In this document: positions 51,518-59,482 of the stretch, piece after piece
Layout: each line of letters opens with the position of its first letter
Position numbering within the stretch: position 1 is the stretch's first letter
Assembly: GCF_009709555.1 (NCBI RefSeq)
Contig: NZ_WJBG01000161.1
Coordinates: forward strand, 161,381-225,380
DNA from: Streptomyces blattellae
Lineage (GTDB): Bacteria > Actinomycetota > Actinomycetes > Streptomycetales > Streptomycetaceae
DNA length: 64,000 nucleotides
Direction of reading: 5' to 3'
Made by a program: the position numbers and the translations under genes
Notes under the pieces: model-generated
What the model saw: only the letters and a program-made list of their open reading frames with translations
Told to the model about the DNA's origin: nothing
Database searches by the model: none

Positions 51518-52902
51518 GCGCCACCGGATGGCTGGTCACCGGCGCGGTCCTGGCTCTGCTGGCCGCGCTGCCGTACTGGCTGCCCAGGACCGTGGTCGCG
51601 CTGCGGGTGCGCATCTTCGCCTGGGTCGGCGGCGAGGAGGGCATCCAGGCACCCGGCCGGGAGGTGCCCGCCGAGGAGTTCAAGAAGGTGTACGGGCATC
51701 CGGCGGCGAACGGCCGCAGCCGGGGCGCCGCCCTGTCCGACCTGTTCTGGTACTGGCTCTCGCCCGGCCCGGAGGTGCACCAGGAGCACCTGGAGCCCGG
51801 ACCCCGCTACGACGACGTGGCCAGGACGACCCGGCAGATCCTGGCCGGGCTGTCCCGTCAGCAGTGGACGGAGCTGGTCGGCCGCTGCACCCGCCGGGTA
51901 CTCGACGAACTCCCCGGACAGGCACACGTACAGGTCAGGCTGCGCGACCTGATGATGCCGGTGTGGGCCGAGGTCTACTACGAGGTCGTCTTCCGTGAAC
52001 CGTGCCCCCGCCACGTCAGGGACCTGATCACCGGCAACGCCGACGACGTGGTCAGTGCCCTGAAGTGCACCGGCCTGCGGCACATGGACCGGCGGGCCCG
52101 GCTCACCGCCTACCTGCGGGACAGGCTCGCCCACGACCCCCCGCCGGTGCCGCTGCCGTCCGCGCTCTCCGAGCGGGAGCAGGCGTACTACCTCCAGGGA
52201 ACCTTCTTCAACACCGCCGTGGTGCAGATGTCGGAGGCGATGGCGCATCTGCTGCTGGCCCTCGCCACGCACCGGCCGGTCCAGGACCGCCTGCTCGCGG
52301 GCGAGGAGGACCCGGACTTCCTGGACGGGGTCATCAACGAGACGCTGCAGCACTTCCCGCTCTTCGGCGTCGCCCACCGGATCACCTCCGGGGAGATCCC
52401 CCGGGACGGCCGGGCCCCCATCCCGGCCGGTTCGGTCCTGCTGTTCAACTACCCCGAATACCAAGGGTCCGGCGCCGACGTGTTCGACCCGGACCGGTGG
52501 CTGCGTCAGGACACCAGGCCGTCGGCCTCCATCCCGTTCGGGGTGACCGCCAACCGCCCCTGTCCGGCGCGCGGCTTCGCCGTCCTCACCATGCGGGTCG
52601 CGGCCGAGGAGACGCTCCGCCGCTTCCGGCTGGAGTCCTCCGCGGAGCACACCCGGTCACTGCCCAGCCGTGGCCCCTGCCTGCTCGTACCGCACACCAC
52701 CTCGGCGGCCGGGAGCCCGGCCGGCCGGCGGACCCGGCTCGCGGTGATGCGCCTGGCCGATCGCTGGGCGTCCGTCCCCCGCAGCCTCACCCAACTCGTC
52801 CTGGGCAGCTACATGGTGTGGGACGCCCGGCGCCAGGGACTGTGCCGCACCTACTTCGCCGCCTCGTCCGGCGGTTCCACCTCCGTCACCGCCGGCCGTT
52901 GA
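51514..52902 (+). CDS. Membrane-anchored, atypical cytochrome P450
   Basis: 462 aa from GTG 51514 (GTGA overlap). An N-terminal membrane helix (GWLVTGAVLALLAALPYWLP) anchors it, which is unusual in bacterial P450s. The heme-ligand loop is SIPFGVTANRPCPARGFAVL, with the Cys and preceding R-x-C. The K-helix reads INETLQHFPLFG, so the Arg of ExxR is Gln. The I-helix AGxDT-type motif is not evident (TFFNTAVVQMSEAM). ~70 residues follow the heme domain. It could be a specialised P450 (peroxygenase, isomerase) or a non-monooxygenase heme protein. Confidence 0.72.
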   Translation: MSATGWLVTGAVLALLAALPYWLPRTVVALRVRIFAWVGGEEGIQAPGREVPAEEFKKVYGHPAANGRSRGAALSDLFWYWLSPGPEVHQEHLEPGPRYDDVARTTRQILAGLSRQQWTELVGRCTRRVLDELPGQAHVQVRLRDLMMPVWAEVYYEVVFREPCPRHVRDLITGNADDVVSALKCTGLRHMDRRARLTAYLRDRLAHDPPPVPLPSALSEREQAYYLQGTFFNTAVVQMSEAMAHLLLALATHRPVQDRLLAGEEDPDFLDGVINETLQHFPLFGVAHRITSGEIPRDGRAPIPAGSVLLFNYPEYQGSGADVFDPDRWLRQDTRPSASIPFGVTANRPCPARGFAVLTMRVAAEETLRRFRLESSAEHTRSLPSRGPCLLVPHTTSAAGSPAGRRTRLAVMRLADRWASVPRSLTQLVLGSYMVWDARRQGLCRTYFAASSGGSTSVTAGR

Positions 52903-52915
52903 GAGGGACGCGATC

Positions 52916-54193
52916 ATGACTCCTGTGGAGCTCGCTCCTGCCTTCTTTCTGGCCGTCGTCGTGATTCTGCTGACGTGCCGTCTGGTCGTCCTGGTGGCGG
53001 CCCGGTTCGGGCAGCCGCCCGTGGTCGGCGAGATGATCGCCGGGGTGCTGCTGGGGCCCTCGCTGTTCGGACTTCTCGCCCCGGACCTCTCGGACGAGGT
53101 CTTCCCGCCGGAACTGCGGCCGGTGCTGTACGTGGCCGGGCAGATCGGTCTGGTGGCCCTGATGTTCGCCGCCGGGTACGAGTTCCGGGCACACGCCGGG
53201 CGCGGTCTGGCCGGCACCGCCGTGGCGGTCTCCTCGGCCGGGGTGGCCATCCCGCTGGCACTGGGCGTGGGGCTGACCCTCGTGGTCCAGGGCCACGTCG
53301 GCATCTTCGTCGACGGCGTCTCGGTCTGGGTGACGGCGGCCTTCGTCGGCGTCGCCCTCGCCATCACCGCCTTCCCGATGCTGGCCCGGATCATCACCGA
53401 ACGGGGCCTGGCGGGCTCCCGGTTCGGCTCCCTCGCCCTGGCGTCCGGGGCGACCGACGACGCCGTCGCCTGGATCATGCTCGCCGGGGTGCTGAGCGTG
53501 GCCTCCGGTGAGGTGGAGCCCGTCCTGACGGCGGTCGGCGGCTCCGTCCTGTTCGTGGCGGTCCTCTTCCTGCTGGGGCGCCGCCTGCTGGCGTGGATCG
53601 TGAACCGGCCGGGCCTGGGCGACGACACCCGGCTGCTGTTCACCGTCGCCGTGCTGTTCTGCGCCGCCTGGTTCACCGACATCATCGACCTGTACGCCGT
53701 GTTCGGGGCGTTCTGCGTCGGGATGGCCATGCCGCGCGGCGAGGCGTCCGAGCGGCTGGTGCGGACCACCCAGTCCGTGACCCAGGTCGTGTTCGTCCCG
53801 ATGTTCTTCACCTACTCCGGCCTGAACACGCAGTTCGACGTGTTCGCCGACCCGGCCGTGATGGCGTTCGGGGCCGCCGCGGTCGTCCTGGCGGTGACCG
53901 GCAAGTTCGGCGGCTGCTGGGCCGCTGCCCGGCTGCGCGGCGAGCCCGGTCCGGTGGCCGTACGGGTGGGTGCCCTGATGAACGCGCGTGGGCTGATGCA
54001 GCTGATCGCGCTCAACATCGGGCTGGCGGCCGGCATCGTCAGCGAGGAGCTGTTCGCCGCGCTGGTCCTCGTCGCCCTGGTCACCACGGTGATGACGGTT
54101 CCGGTGCTCAGCTGGCTGGACCGCCGGGACGCGAGGTCGGGGACGGCCGAGGAGAAGCCACGGGACGAGAAGGTGGCGGCGACGTGGAGCTGA
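52916..54193 (+). CDS. Cation:proton antiporter (CPA2 / KefB-type membrane domain)
   Basis: 425 aa, ATG 52916, 13 bp after the P450. About 12 membrane helices: MTPVELAPAFFLAVVVILLT, PPVVGEMIAGVLLGPSLFG (family motif at helix 2), GVALAITAFPMLARIITERG, and ALASGATDDAVAW containing the ion-binding Asp pair of CPA2 exchangers. GALMNARGLMQLIALNIGL is also typical. No C-terminal RCK domain, so it is the short form. Inside a biosynthetic-looking operon it may export product or provide ion/pH self-protection. Confidence 0.9.
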   Translation: MTPVELAPAFFLAVVVILLTCRLVVLVAARFGQPPVVGEMIAGVLLGPSLFGLLAPDLSDEVFPPELRPVLYVAGQIGLVALMFAAGYEFRAHAGRGLAGTAVAVSSAGVAIPLALGVGLTLVVQGHVGIFVDGVSVWVTAAFVGVALAITAFPMLARIITERGLAGSRFGSLALASGATDDAVAWIMLAGVLSVASGEVEPVLTAVGGSVLFVAVLFLLGRRLLAWIVNRPGLGDDTRLLFTVAVLFCAAWFTDIIDLYAVFGAFCVGMAMPRGEASERLVRTTQSVTQVVFVPMFFTYSGLNTQFDVFADPAVMAFGAAAVVLAVTGKFGGCWAAARLRGEPGPVAVRVGALMNARGLMQLIALNIGLAAGIVSEELFAALVLVALVTTVMTVPVLSWLDRRDARSGTAEEKPRDEKVAATWS

Positions 54194-55995
54194 GCGGAGC
54201 GCAGGCGCTCGTCGGGCAGCTGGAACGTGAGGGCGTCCGCCATGTCTTCGGTGTCCCGGGCGTCCAGCTCGACCACGTCCTGGACGCCCTGGCCCGCGCC
54301 AAGGCCGCCGGTGGACCGATCGAGTACATCGCGGCCCGGCACGAGCAGGGCGCGGCGCACATGGCGGAGGCGTACGCACGCACCACCGGGCGGCCCGGCG
54401 TGTGCCTGGTGGTTCCCGGGCCGGGCGTGCTGAACGCGCTGCCCGCGGTGGCCACCGGGTACGCCTGCTCGTCGCCGATGCTGTGCGTGGCGGCCGACAT
54501 CCCCTCGGCGCTGGCCGGCCGCGGACTGGGGATGCTGCACGAACTGCCGGACCAGGACGGGATGCTGGCCTCGGTCACCAAGTGGTCCGCGCGGGCCGGG
54601 AGCCCGGACCGCATCCCCGGACTGGTACACGAAGCGGTACGGCGGTCACGGTCCGGCCGCCCGAGACCGGTGGCCCTGACCGTCCCCGCGGACGTGCTGA
54701 CCGCGCGCGCCGAGACGGAGCTGGAGCCGGTCGGGGCGGGTGCGGGTGTGCTGGCCGGGCGGGCTGAGACGGGCCTGGAGTCCGCCGGACAGGGCGGGGG
54801 TGTGCTGGCCGGGCGGGCTGAGACGGGCCTGGAGTCCGCCTGGCCTGGACCGGACGGTGAGCAGCCTGGCGGGGAGGGGTGGGATGGCGCGTCCGCGGGA
54901 CCGGAGCCGGAGGTCCTCGCGGAGATCGCCGCCGTGTTGCGGGATGCGCGCCGTCCCTTGATCTACGCGGGCGGGGGAGTGCTCGCCTCGTGGGCCGGCG
55001 CCGCCCTGACCGCCCTGGCCGAGGAGCTGTCCGCCCCGGTCGTCATGAGCCGCAACGCCGGCGGCGCGGTGCCGGCCCACCACAGGCTCGCCTTTCCCAG
55101 CCTCGCGGCACCGCGCCTGCTCGCCGCCGCGGATGCGGTGCTGGTCGTGGGCAGCCGCTTCGTCTCCCCCCGCGGCACGGCCGTCCCGACCGCGCCCGGA
55201 GCGGCCGTCGCCCTGGTCAACGCGGACCCCGCCGATCTGGGCCCGCCCCGCCGCGCCGGCCTCACCCTGTGCGCCGACGCCCGCACGGCGCTCAGTGAAC
55301 TGCCGACCGCACTGTCCGCAACACCGGCGCCGCCTCCTTCGGCATCGGAGACCGGATGGCCACCCGGCGAACTGGCCGACATACGCGCCTGGTGCGCCCG
55401 GAGGATCGAGAGCGTCGAACCCCAGTGGTCGTACGTCCGCGCGCTGCGGGATGCGATCCCCGACGACGGCTTCCTGGTCAACGAGCTGACCCAGGTGGGC
55501 TATCTGGCCGCCGTCGGCTACCCCGTACACCACCCGGGCACCTTCCTCACCCCCGGCTACCAGGGCACCCTGGGCTACGGATACCCGTCGGCACTGGGCG
55601 TCAAGGTGGGCAACCCGGACCGCGCGGTCGTCTCCGTCAACGGCGACGGCGGATTCTGCTGGAACATGCAGGAACTGGCGACCGCCCGCAAGTACGGCAT
55701 CGCAGTGACCGCGGTGGTCTTCAACGACAACGCCTACGGCAACGTCCGGCGCATCCAGGCGGACGAGTTCGAGGGCAGATTCATCGGCAGCGACCTGACC
55801 AGCCCCGACTTCGTACGCCTCGCGGAGTCCTTCTCGGTGCCCGCGGTCCGGGCCGGGACCCCGGAACGGCTCGCCGGCGCTCTGAAGGACTGCCTCAGCG
55901 AACCAGGACCCTCACTGATCGAGGTACCGGTGACCGAGATGCCCAGCGTCTGGCCACTGCTCCTCGGCGGGGCACCCGGTTCGGTCCGGGACTGA
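54184..55995 (+). CDS. TPP-dependent enzyme (acetolactate synthase / benzoylformate decarboxylase superfamily)
   Basis: 603 aa from GTG 54184, overlapping the antiporter end by 10 bp. Domain order: pyrimidine-binding domain with catalytic Glu in IAARHEQGAAHMAEAYAR, a central domain with LIYAGGGVLASWAGAAL, and the PP domain with NGDGGFCWNMQELATARKYG to FNDNAYG (GDG-x-NDN type). Between residues 171 and 224 three 18-residue repeats have expanded the first linker. The Glu and metal motifs are intact. It likely decarboxylates or ligates a 2-oxo acid such as that from the FMN oxidase two genes upstream. Last gene of the operon. Confidence 0.85.
   Translation: MELSGAQALVGQLEREGVRHVFGVPGVQLDHVLDALARAKAAGGPIEYIAARHEQGAAHMAEAYARTTGRPGVCLVVPGPGVLNALPAVATGYACSSPMLCVAADIPSALAGRGLGMLHELPDQDGMLASVTKWSARAGSPDRIPGLVHEAVRRSRSGRPRPVALTVPADVLTARAETELEPVGAGAGVLAGRAETGLESAGQGGGVLAGRAETGLESAWPGPDGEQPGGEGWDGASAGPEPEVLAEIAAVLRDARRPLIYAGGGVLASWAGAALTALAEELSAPVVMSRNAGGAVPAHHRLAFPSLAAPRLLAAADAVLVVGSRFVSPRGTAVPTAPGAAVALVNADPADLGPPRRAGLTLCADARTALSELPTALSATPAPPPSASETGWPPGELADIRAWCARRIESVEPQWSYVRALRDAIPDDGFLVNELTQVGYLAAVGYPVHHPGTFLTPGYQGTLGYGYPSALGVKVGNPDRAVVSVNGDGGFCWNMQELATARKYGIAVTAVVFNDNAYGNVRRIQADEFEGRFIGSDLTSPDFVRLAESFSVPAVRAGTPERLAGALKDCLSEPGPSLIEVPVTEMPSVWPLLLGGAPGSVRD
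54694..54855 (+). repeat. 54-bp tandem repeat, three copies, in the TPP enzyme gene
   Basis: Three 54-bp units encode VLTARAETELEPVGAGAG, VLAGRAETGLESAGQGGG and VLAGRAETGLESAWPGPD. A 43-bp stretch of units two and three is identical, so the last duplication is recent. In-frame linker expansion. Confidence 0.9.
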
Positions 55996-56271
55996 CGGCT
56001 GCGACGGCGGGCCCTGACCCTTCCAGGTACTCACCACGGCCCTCCGACCAGTCCACGGGGGCACCGCTGTGGAACACGGGCGCCTCGTCGTCCTCGCCCA
56101 TGGGGTCCGTCGGATAGGCGGGACCGGTGTTCCTTGATCGCCCACAGGGGAGAGCACGGCGACCGGCCGCCCGTTCTTGGTTACCGTGATGGACTCGCCG
56201 CGCTCAGCGGCGGCGAGGATCCGTGAGGCGTTCTGGTTGAACTCACGCGCAGTCGTCTCCATGTCGTACAT
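55895..56271 (-). pseudogene. Phd/YefM-type antitoxin, frameshifted
   Basis: Starts at ATG 56271: MYDMETTAREFNQNASRILA, RGESITVTKNGRPVAVLSPV is a clear Phd/YefM N-terminus. After ~VPPIRR the frame becomes Arg/Pro-rich nonsense, while the neighbouring frame gives PTDPMGEDDEAPVFHSGAP and VDWSEGRGEYLEG, the kind of acidic tail expected for this family. A single-base indel near 56115-56130 would join them. The shifted tail runs into the 3' end of the TPP gene. No Doc, RelE or VapC-like toxin gene is adjacent, so the unit appears to be a decayed orphan (or contains one sequencing error). Confidence 0.7.
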
Positions 56272-56305
56272 GGTGCGGCATGGGCTCGTCGCATCGTCGC
56301 TGCCG

Positions 56306-56821
56306 CTACGCGGAGACAGTCCCGCCCTCGGTCACGCCGATCACCGGGGGCGGGGCGGCCGGGATCGTCAGCTGCGCCCACACGGTCTTCCCCGGGCCGT
56401 CGGGGCGCGGGTACCAGCCCCAGAGGCCCGCGAGCGCGGCGACGAGGAGCAGGCCGCGGCCGTTCGTTCGGCTGCCGGTGGGGTCGTCGGGTGCGGGGGT
56501 GGGGAGCCGCTCGCCGCGGGTGTCGGTCACTTCGATGCGTACGGTCGTGGCGTGGGCGGTGAGACGGAGGTGGAAGTCGCGGCCGGGGACGTGGCCGTGC
56601 TGGACGGCGTTGGCGCACAGTTCGGCGGTGATGAGTGTGAGGGCGTCGTGCGCGGTGGTGCCGTAGGGGATGTCCCATGCGTCGAGGCGGACTGCGCAGA
56701 GGCGGCGGGCGAGGCGGGCGCCGCGCGGGGTTGAGCTGAAACGCATGGCGAAGTGGTGGGTGGGCGCGGTGAGTTGGGTGGTGGCTGGGGCGGCTGTCCT
56801 GGTTGCGGAGTTGCTGGTCAT
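56306..56821 (-). CDS. ATP-binding protein, anti-sigma-factor-like (GHKL/SpoIIAB type)
   Basis: 171 aa from ATG 56821. GHKL ATPase fold with N-box LITAELCANAVQHGHVPGRD, G1 box VTDTRGERLP and G2-like loop NGRGLLLVAALAGLWGWYP. This is the small ATP-binding family that Streptomyces pairs with XRE and DUF397 genes (WhiJ/AbaA-like loci). No kinase dimerisation domain is attached. It is divergent from the XRE gene across 117 bp and probably acts with it in a developmental switch. Confidence 0.88.
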   Translation of the reverse strand: MTSNSATRTAAPATTQLTAPTHHFAMRFSSTPRGARLARRLCAVRLDAWDIPYGTTAHDALTLITAELCANAVQHGHVPGRDFHLRLTAHATTVRIEVTDTRGERLPTPAPDDPTGSRTNGRGLLLVAALAGLWGWYPRPDGPGKTVWAQLTIPAAPPPVIGVTEGGTVSA

Positions 56822-56938
56822 GGCCCCAAGGTGGCGTTTGGTGGCGTAGCGTGACCAGGGGTGACGCGCCGTCGCGGGGCCGTTGTACGTGGCGGGGTGG
56901 CCTGTGTACGTGCGGTGCGGGGGAGAGGCGGTGCTGGT

Positions 56939-57607
56939 GTGAGGGACGAGCGGGCACGGGACGAGGCCGGGCAGCGGCCGGAGGATGAGCCGGGGACGGG
57001 CGTTGTTGCCGCGTTCGGGCGGCAGTTGAAGCTGCTGAGGGTGCGGGCGGGGCTGGACCGGGCGGCCTTCGGGAAGCTGATGGGGTACGCGGCGGAGCCG
57101 ATCGCGTCGATCGAGCAGGGGCGGCGGATTCCGCAGCCGAAGTTCGCACGGGCGGTCTTCCAGATGCAGCGGCCCTTGCTGGCTGAGGAGGTAATTGACC
57201 AGCGACTGGAAGCCCGTATGGTGCGGCAAGAGATCTTCAACCGACTCCCGTCCCCGTTGATGAGCTTCGTGATTGAGGAGGCCGTGCTGCGTCGGCCGAT
57301 CGGCGGCCCGAAGACGCTGCGTGAGACGCTGGAACAGATCCTGCTGATCGGGCAGATGAGGAACGTGGAGGTGCAAGTCATCCCGACTGAGCGCGAAGAC
57401 AATGCCGCGCTGGGAGGCCCCTTCACGTTGATCGACACCGACAAGGGGCACCGAATCGCGTACGCCGAAGTACAGGACGATAGCCGCCTGTACACCGATA
57501 CGTCGCGGGTTCGTGAGCTCGAAGCCCGGTATGGCATCCTCCGATCACAGGCGCTGACGCCCAGTGAGTCGTCGGCGTTCGTCGTGCAACTGATGGGAGA
57601 GGCGTGA
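56939..57607 (+). CDS. XRE-family regulator (DUF5753 type) with an internal deletion
   Basis: 222 aa from GTG 56939 (GGGAGAGG upstream; GTG 56861 is in frame but codes for a poor leader). HTH at ~residues 25-72: FGRQLKLLRVRAGLDRAAFG, ASIEQGRRIPQP. The C-terminal part is DUF5753: RPLLAEEVIDQRLEARMVRQ, LSFVIEEAVLRRPIGG, VEVQVIPTERED, RIAYAEVQDDSRLYTDTSRV. The family usually has ~280 aa, with ~60 residues between the HTH and the ARAVF-MRRPL segment; here they are joined directly (IPQPKFARAVFQ), indicating an in-frame deletion. Overlaps the DUF397 start (GTGA). Confidence 0.88.
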   Translation: MRDERARDEAGQRPEDEPGTGVVAAFGRQLKLLRVRAGLDRAAFGKLMGYAAEPIASIEQGRRIPQPKFARAVFQMQRPLLAEEVIDQRLEARMVRQEIFNRLPSPLMSFVIEEAVLRRPIGGPKTLRETLEQILLIGQMRNVEVQVIPTEREDNAALGGPFTLIDTDKGHRIAYAEVQDDSRLYTDTSRVRELEARYGILRSQALTPSESSAFVVQLMGEA

Positions 57608-57810
57608 GCGTTCACCGCAGCGGGGCGGCAGTGCCGGAGGCCGCTTGGTTCAAGAGCAGCTACAGCACGGGTGGGGGCGGCGAATGCGTCGAGATCGCCG
57701 CAACCCCCGGAGCCGTACTGGTACGGGACTCGAAGCAGGTCACCGGGCCCGTGCTGGCAGTTGGGGCCGAGGCGTGGGCCGGGTTCGTGGCGTTGGCGTC
57801 CGGCCGCTGA
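57604..57810 (+). CDS. DUF397 protein
   Basis: 68 aa from GTG 57604 overlapping the XRE stop. Family core is complete: AWFKSSYSTGGGGECVEIA, VLVRDSKQ and AWAGFVALAS at the end. DUF397 proteins (BldB-neighbour/WhiJ-system partners) are small antitoxin-like or regulatory partners of DUF5753 XRE regulators. Confidence 0.93.
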   Translation: MSVHRSGAAVPEAAWFKSSYSTGGGGECVEIAATPGAVLVRDSKQVTGPVLAVGAEAWAGFVALASGR

Positions 57811-57937
57811 AGCGAGGCGCGACGGGAGGGCCCGTCGCCAGCTCCGGAACGAACTTCGGGCCCACCTGTGACGCCAGGTCATCGCCCCTCTCATCCCGGC
57901 CGAATTCGGGGCGCGACGGGAACCAACTGTGCGCTCA

Positions 57938-57977
57938 GTCTCAGCGACACGCCGCACGCACGGCGTGTCGCCGAGAC
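57938..57977. terminator. Long hairpin after the XRE/DUF397 pair
   Basis: 17-bp stem (57938-57954 with 57961-57977, one mismatch, loop CACGCA), extendable by ~3 bp on each side. It lies 128 bp after DUF397 and 90 bp before the hydrolase gene. Terminator or regulatory structure. Confidence 0.6.
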
Positions 57978-58066
57978 TCAGACAACAATTGTCGACCGTC
58001 GGCTCGATTCGCCAACAGCATCCAATTCGTTTGCCGGGCCCCAACCCCCCTGACAGGCTCGCGCGC

Positions 58067-58915
58067 ATGCCGACATTCGCCGCGCCCGACGGAACCACCC
58101 TCGCCTTCCATGTGTCCGGAGAGACCGGTCCTCCCGTGCTCTGCATACCCGGGGGCCCCGCCGCCTCCGCCTACCTCGGCGAACTGGGCGGGCTGTCCGC
58201 ATACCGGCAGCTGATCAGGCTCGACCTCCGCGGCACCGGCGACTCGGCGACCCCGCGGGACCTGGCCACCTGCCGCTGTGACCGCATGGTCGACGACATC
58301 GAGGCACTTCGCGCACACCTCGGCCTGGAACGCGTCGATCTGCTGGCCCACTGCGGAGGCGCCAACCTCGCGGCGCGGTACGCGGCCCGCCACCCCGAGC
58401 GGATCAGCAGGCTCATGCTGATCACCCCGAGCGTCCGTGCGGTCGGCCTCCCCCTCACCGGTGCCGACCGGCAGCAGATCGCGCTGCTGCGCAGGAAGGA
58501 ACCGTGGTTCCCGGAGGCGTACGCGGCGCTGGAGGAGATCGTCGCGGGCAGGCCCTCCGCCGAGAGCCGGCAGGCGATCGCCCCCTTCTCCTACGGCCGC
58601 TGGGACGACGTGGCCCGCGCCCACCAGGCCGCCTCGGACGCGGAGGACAACGGCGAGGTGATGGCAGCCTTCGCCGCCGAGGGCGCCTTCACGCCGGACG
58701 CCACCCGCAAGGCCCTCGCCGACTTCGGGGCGCCGGTCTTCCTGCTCGCGGGCGCGGTCGACCTGGCAGCCCCGCCCCACGTGATGGCGGAGTACGCCGC
58801 GCTGTTCCCGGACGCGGAGCTGGTCGTACAGCCGGGAGCGGGGCACTTTCCGTGGCTGGACGATGAGGAGGGGTTCACGGAAACCGTCGCGGGGTTTCTG
58901 ACACCGGCCCGGTGA
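58067..58915 (+). CDS. Alpha/beta hydrolase with Cys at the nucleophile position
   Basis: 282 aa from ATG 58067. Alpha/beta-hydrolase fold: PPVLCIPGGPAAS (oxyanion region), IRLDLRGTGDSATP, nucleophile elbow LLAHCGGANLAARYAARHPE, acid VFLLAGAVDLAAPP, and catalytic His in VQPGAGHFPWLDDEEGF. The elbow normally reads G/A-H-S-x-G; here the codon is TGC, giving Cys, with the surrounding residues conserved. It may be a Cys-type hydrolase like dienelactone hydrolase or have altered activity. No signal peptide. Single gene. Confidence 0.85.
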   Translation: MPTFAAPDGTTLAFHVSGETGPPVLCIPGGPAASAYLGELGGLSAYRQLIRLDLRGTGDSATPRDLATCRCDRMVDDIEALRAHLGLERVDLLAHCGGANLAARYAARHPERISRLMLITPSVRAVGLPLTGADRQQIALLRRKEPWFPEAYAALEEIVAGRPSAESRQAIAPFSYGRWDDVARAHQAASDAEDNGEVMAAFAAEGAFTPDATRKALADFGAPVFLLAGAVDLAAPPHVMAEYAALFPDAELVVQPGAGHFPWLDDEEGFTETVAGFLTPAR

Positions 58916-58942
58916 TCACCCCGCACACTTAATGCATATGAT

Positions 58943-59482
58943 GTGCAAGTGCGTAACTACAGCATCAGGGCGGCAGGCCCCGACGACCTGAACGGTGTGC
59001 GAGCCGTGATGCTCGACACCGTGTACCGAGACTTCGGTAGCGGATACGTGCCCCGATGGCACGCCGACATCATCGACCCGGCCGCCGCCTATCTGGCGCC
59101 GGCCCGCCATGCACTGCTCGTGGCGGTCGCCTCCGAGGGTGAAGTCGTCGCCACGGCCGCGCTCGACTCCCGCGGTCCCGCCCACCCGCCGAACCCGCGG
59201 CAGGTCGCCGAGCGCTTTCCGTCCGGTGAGACGGCGCAGGTTCGTCGGGTGTACGTCCGCGCGGAGCACCGCCGGCGCGGGCTGGCCCGGCGGCTGGTCG
59301 GTGAGCTGATGGCGTTCGCGGCGGCGGACGGCGGATATCGGTCCGTCTATCTGCACACGGATCCCGCGGTGCCGGGTGCGGAGGGGTTCTGGCGGTCCCT
59401 GGGCAAGGTCGTGCACGACGAGCGCGAGGACGCGGGCGGCGGTCAGGGCATCGTGCACTTCGAGATACCGATGGGCCGGTGA
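58943..59482 (+). CDS. GNAT-family N-acetyltransferase
   Basis: 179 aa from GTG 58943 (GTG 58949 also possible); no clear Shine-Dalgarno, so the message may be leaderless. GNAT signatures: SIRAAGPDDLNGVRAVMLDT N-terminus, AQVRRVYVRAEHRRRGLARR (acetyl-CoA P-loop Q/R-x-x-G-x-A) and VYLHTDPAVPGAEGFWRSLG. The end overlaps the next gene (GTGA). The upstream TTAATGCATATGATGTGCAA is AT-rich and partly palindromic, a plausible promoter or operator. Acceptor substrate unknown. Confidence 0.87.
   Translation: MQVRNYSIRAAGPDDLNGVRAVMLDTVYRDFGSGYVPRWHADIIDPAAAYLAPARHALLVAVASEGEVVATAALDSRGPAHPPNPRQVAERFPSGETAQVRRVYVRAEHRRRGLARRLVGELMAFAAADGGYRSVYLHTDPAVPGAEGFWRSLGKVVHDEREDAGGGQGIVHFEIPMGR

Noticed and set aside
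50245..52902. 885-aa fusion ending in the P450
   Set aside because: The first 423 codons are a shadow of the FMN oxidase; GTG 51514 overlaps that gene's stop.
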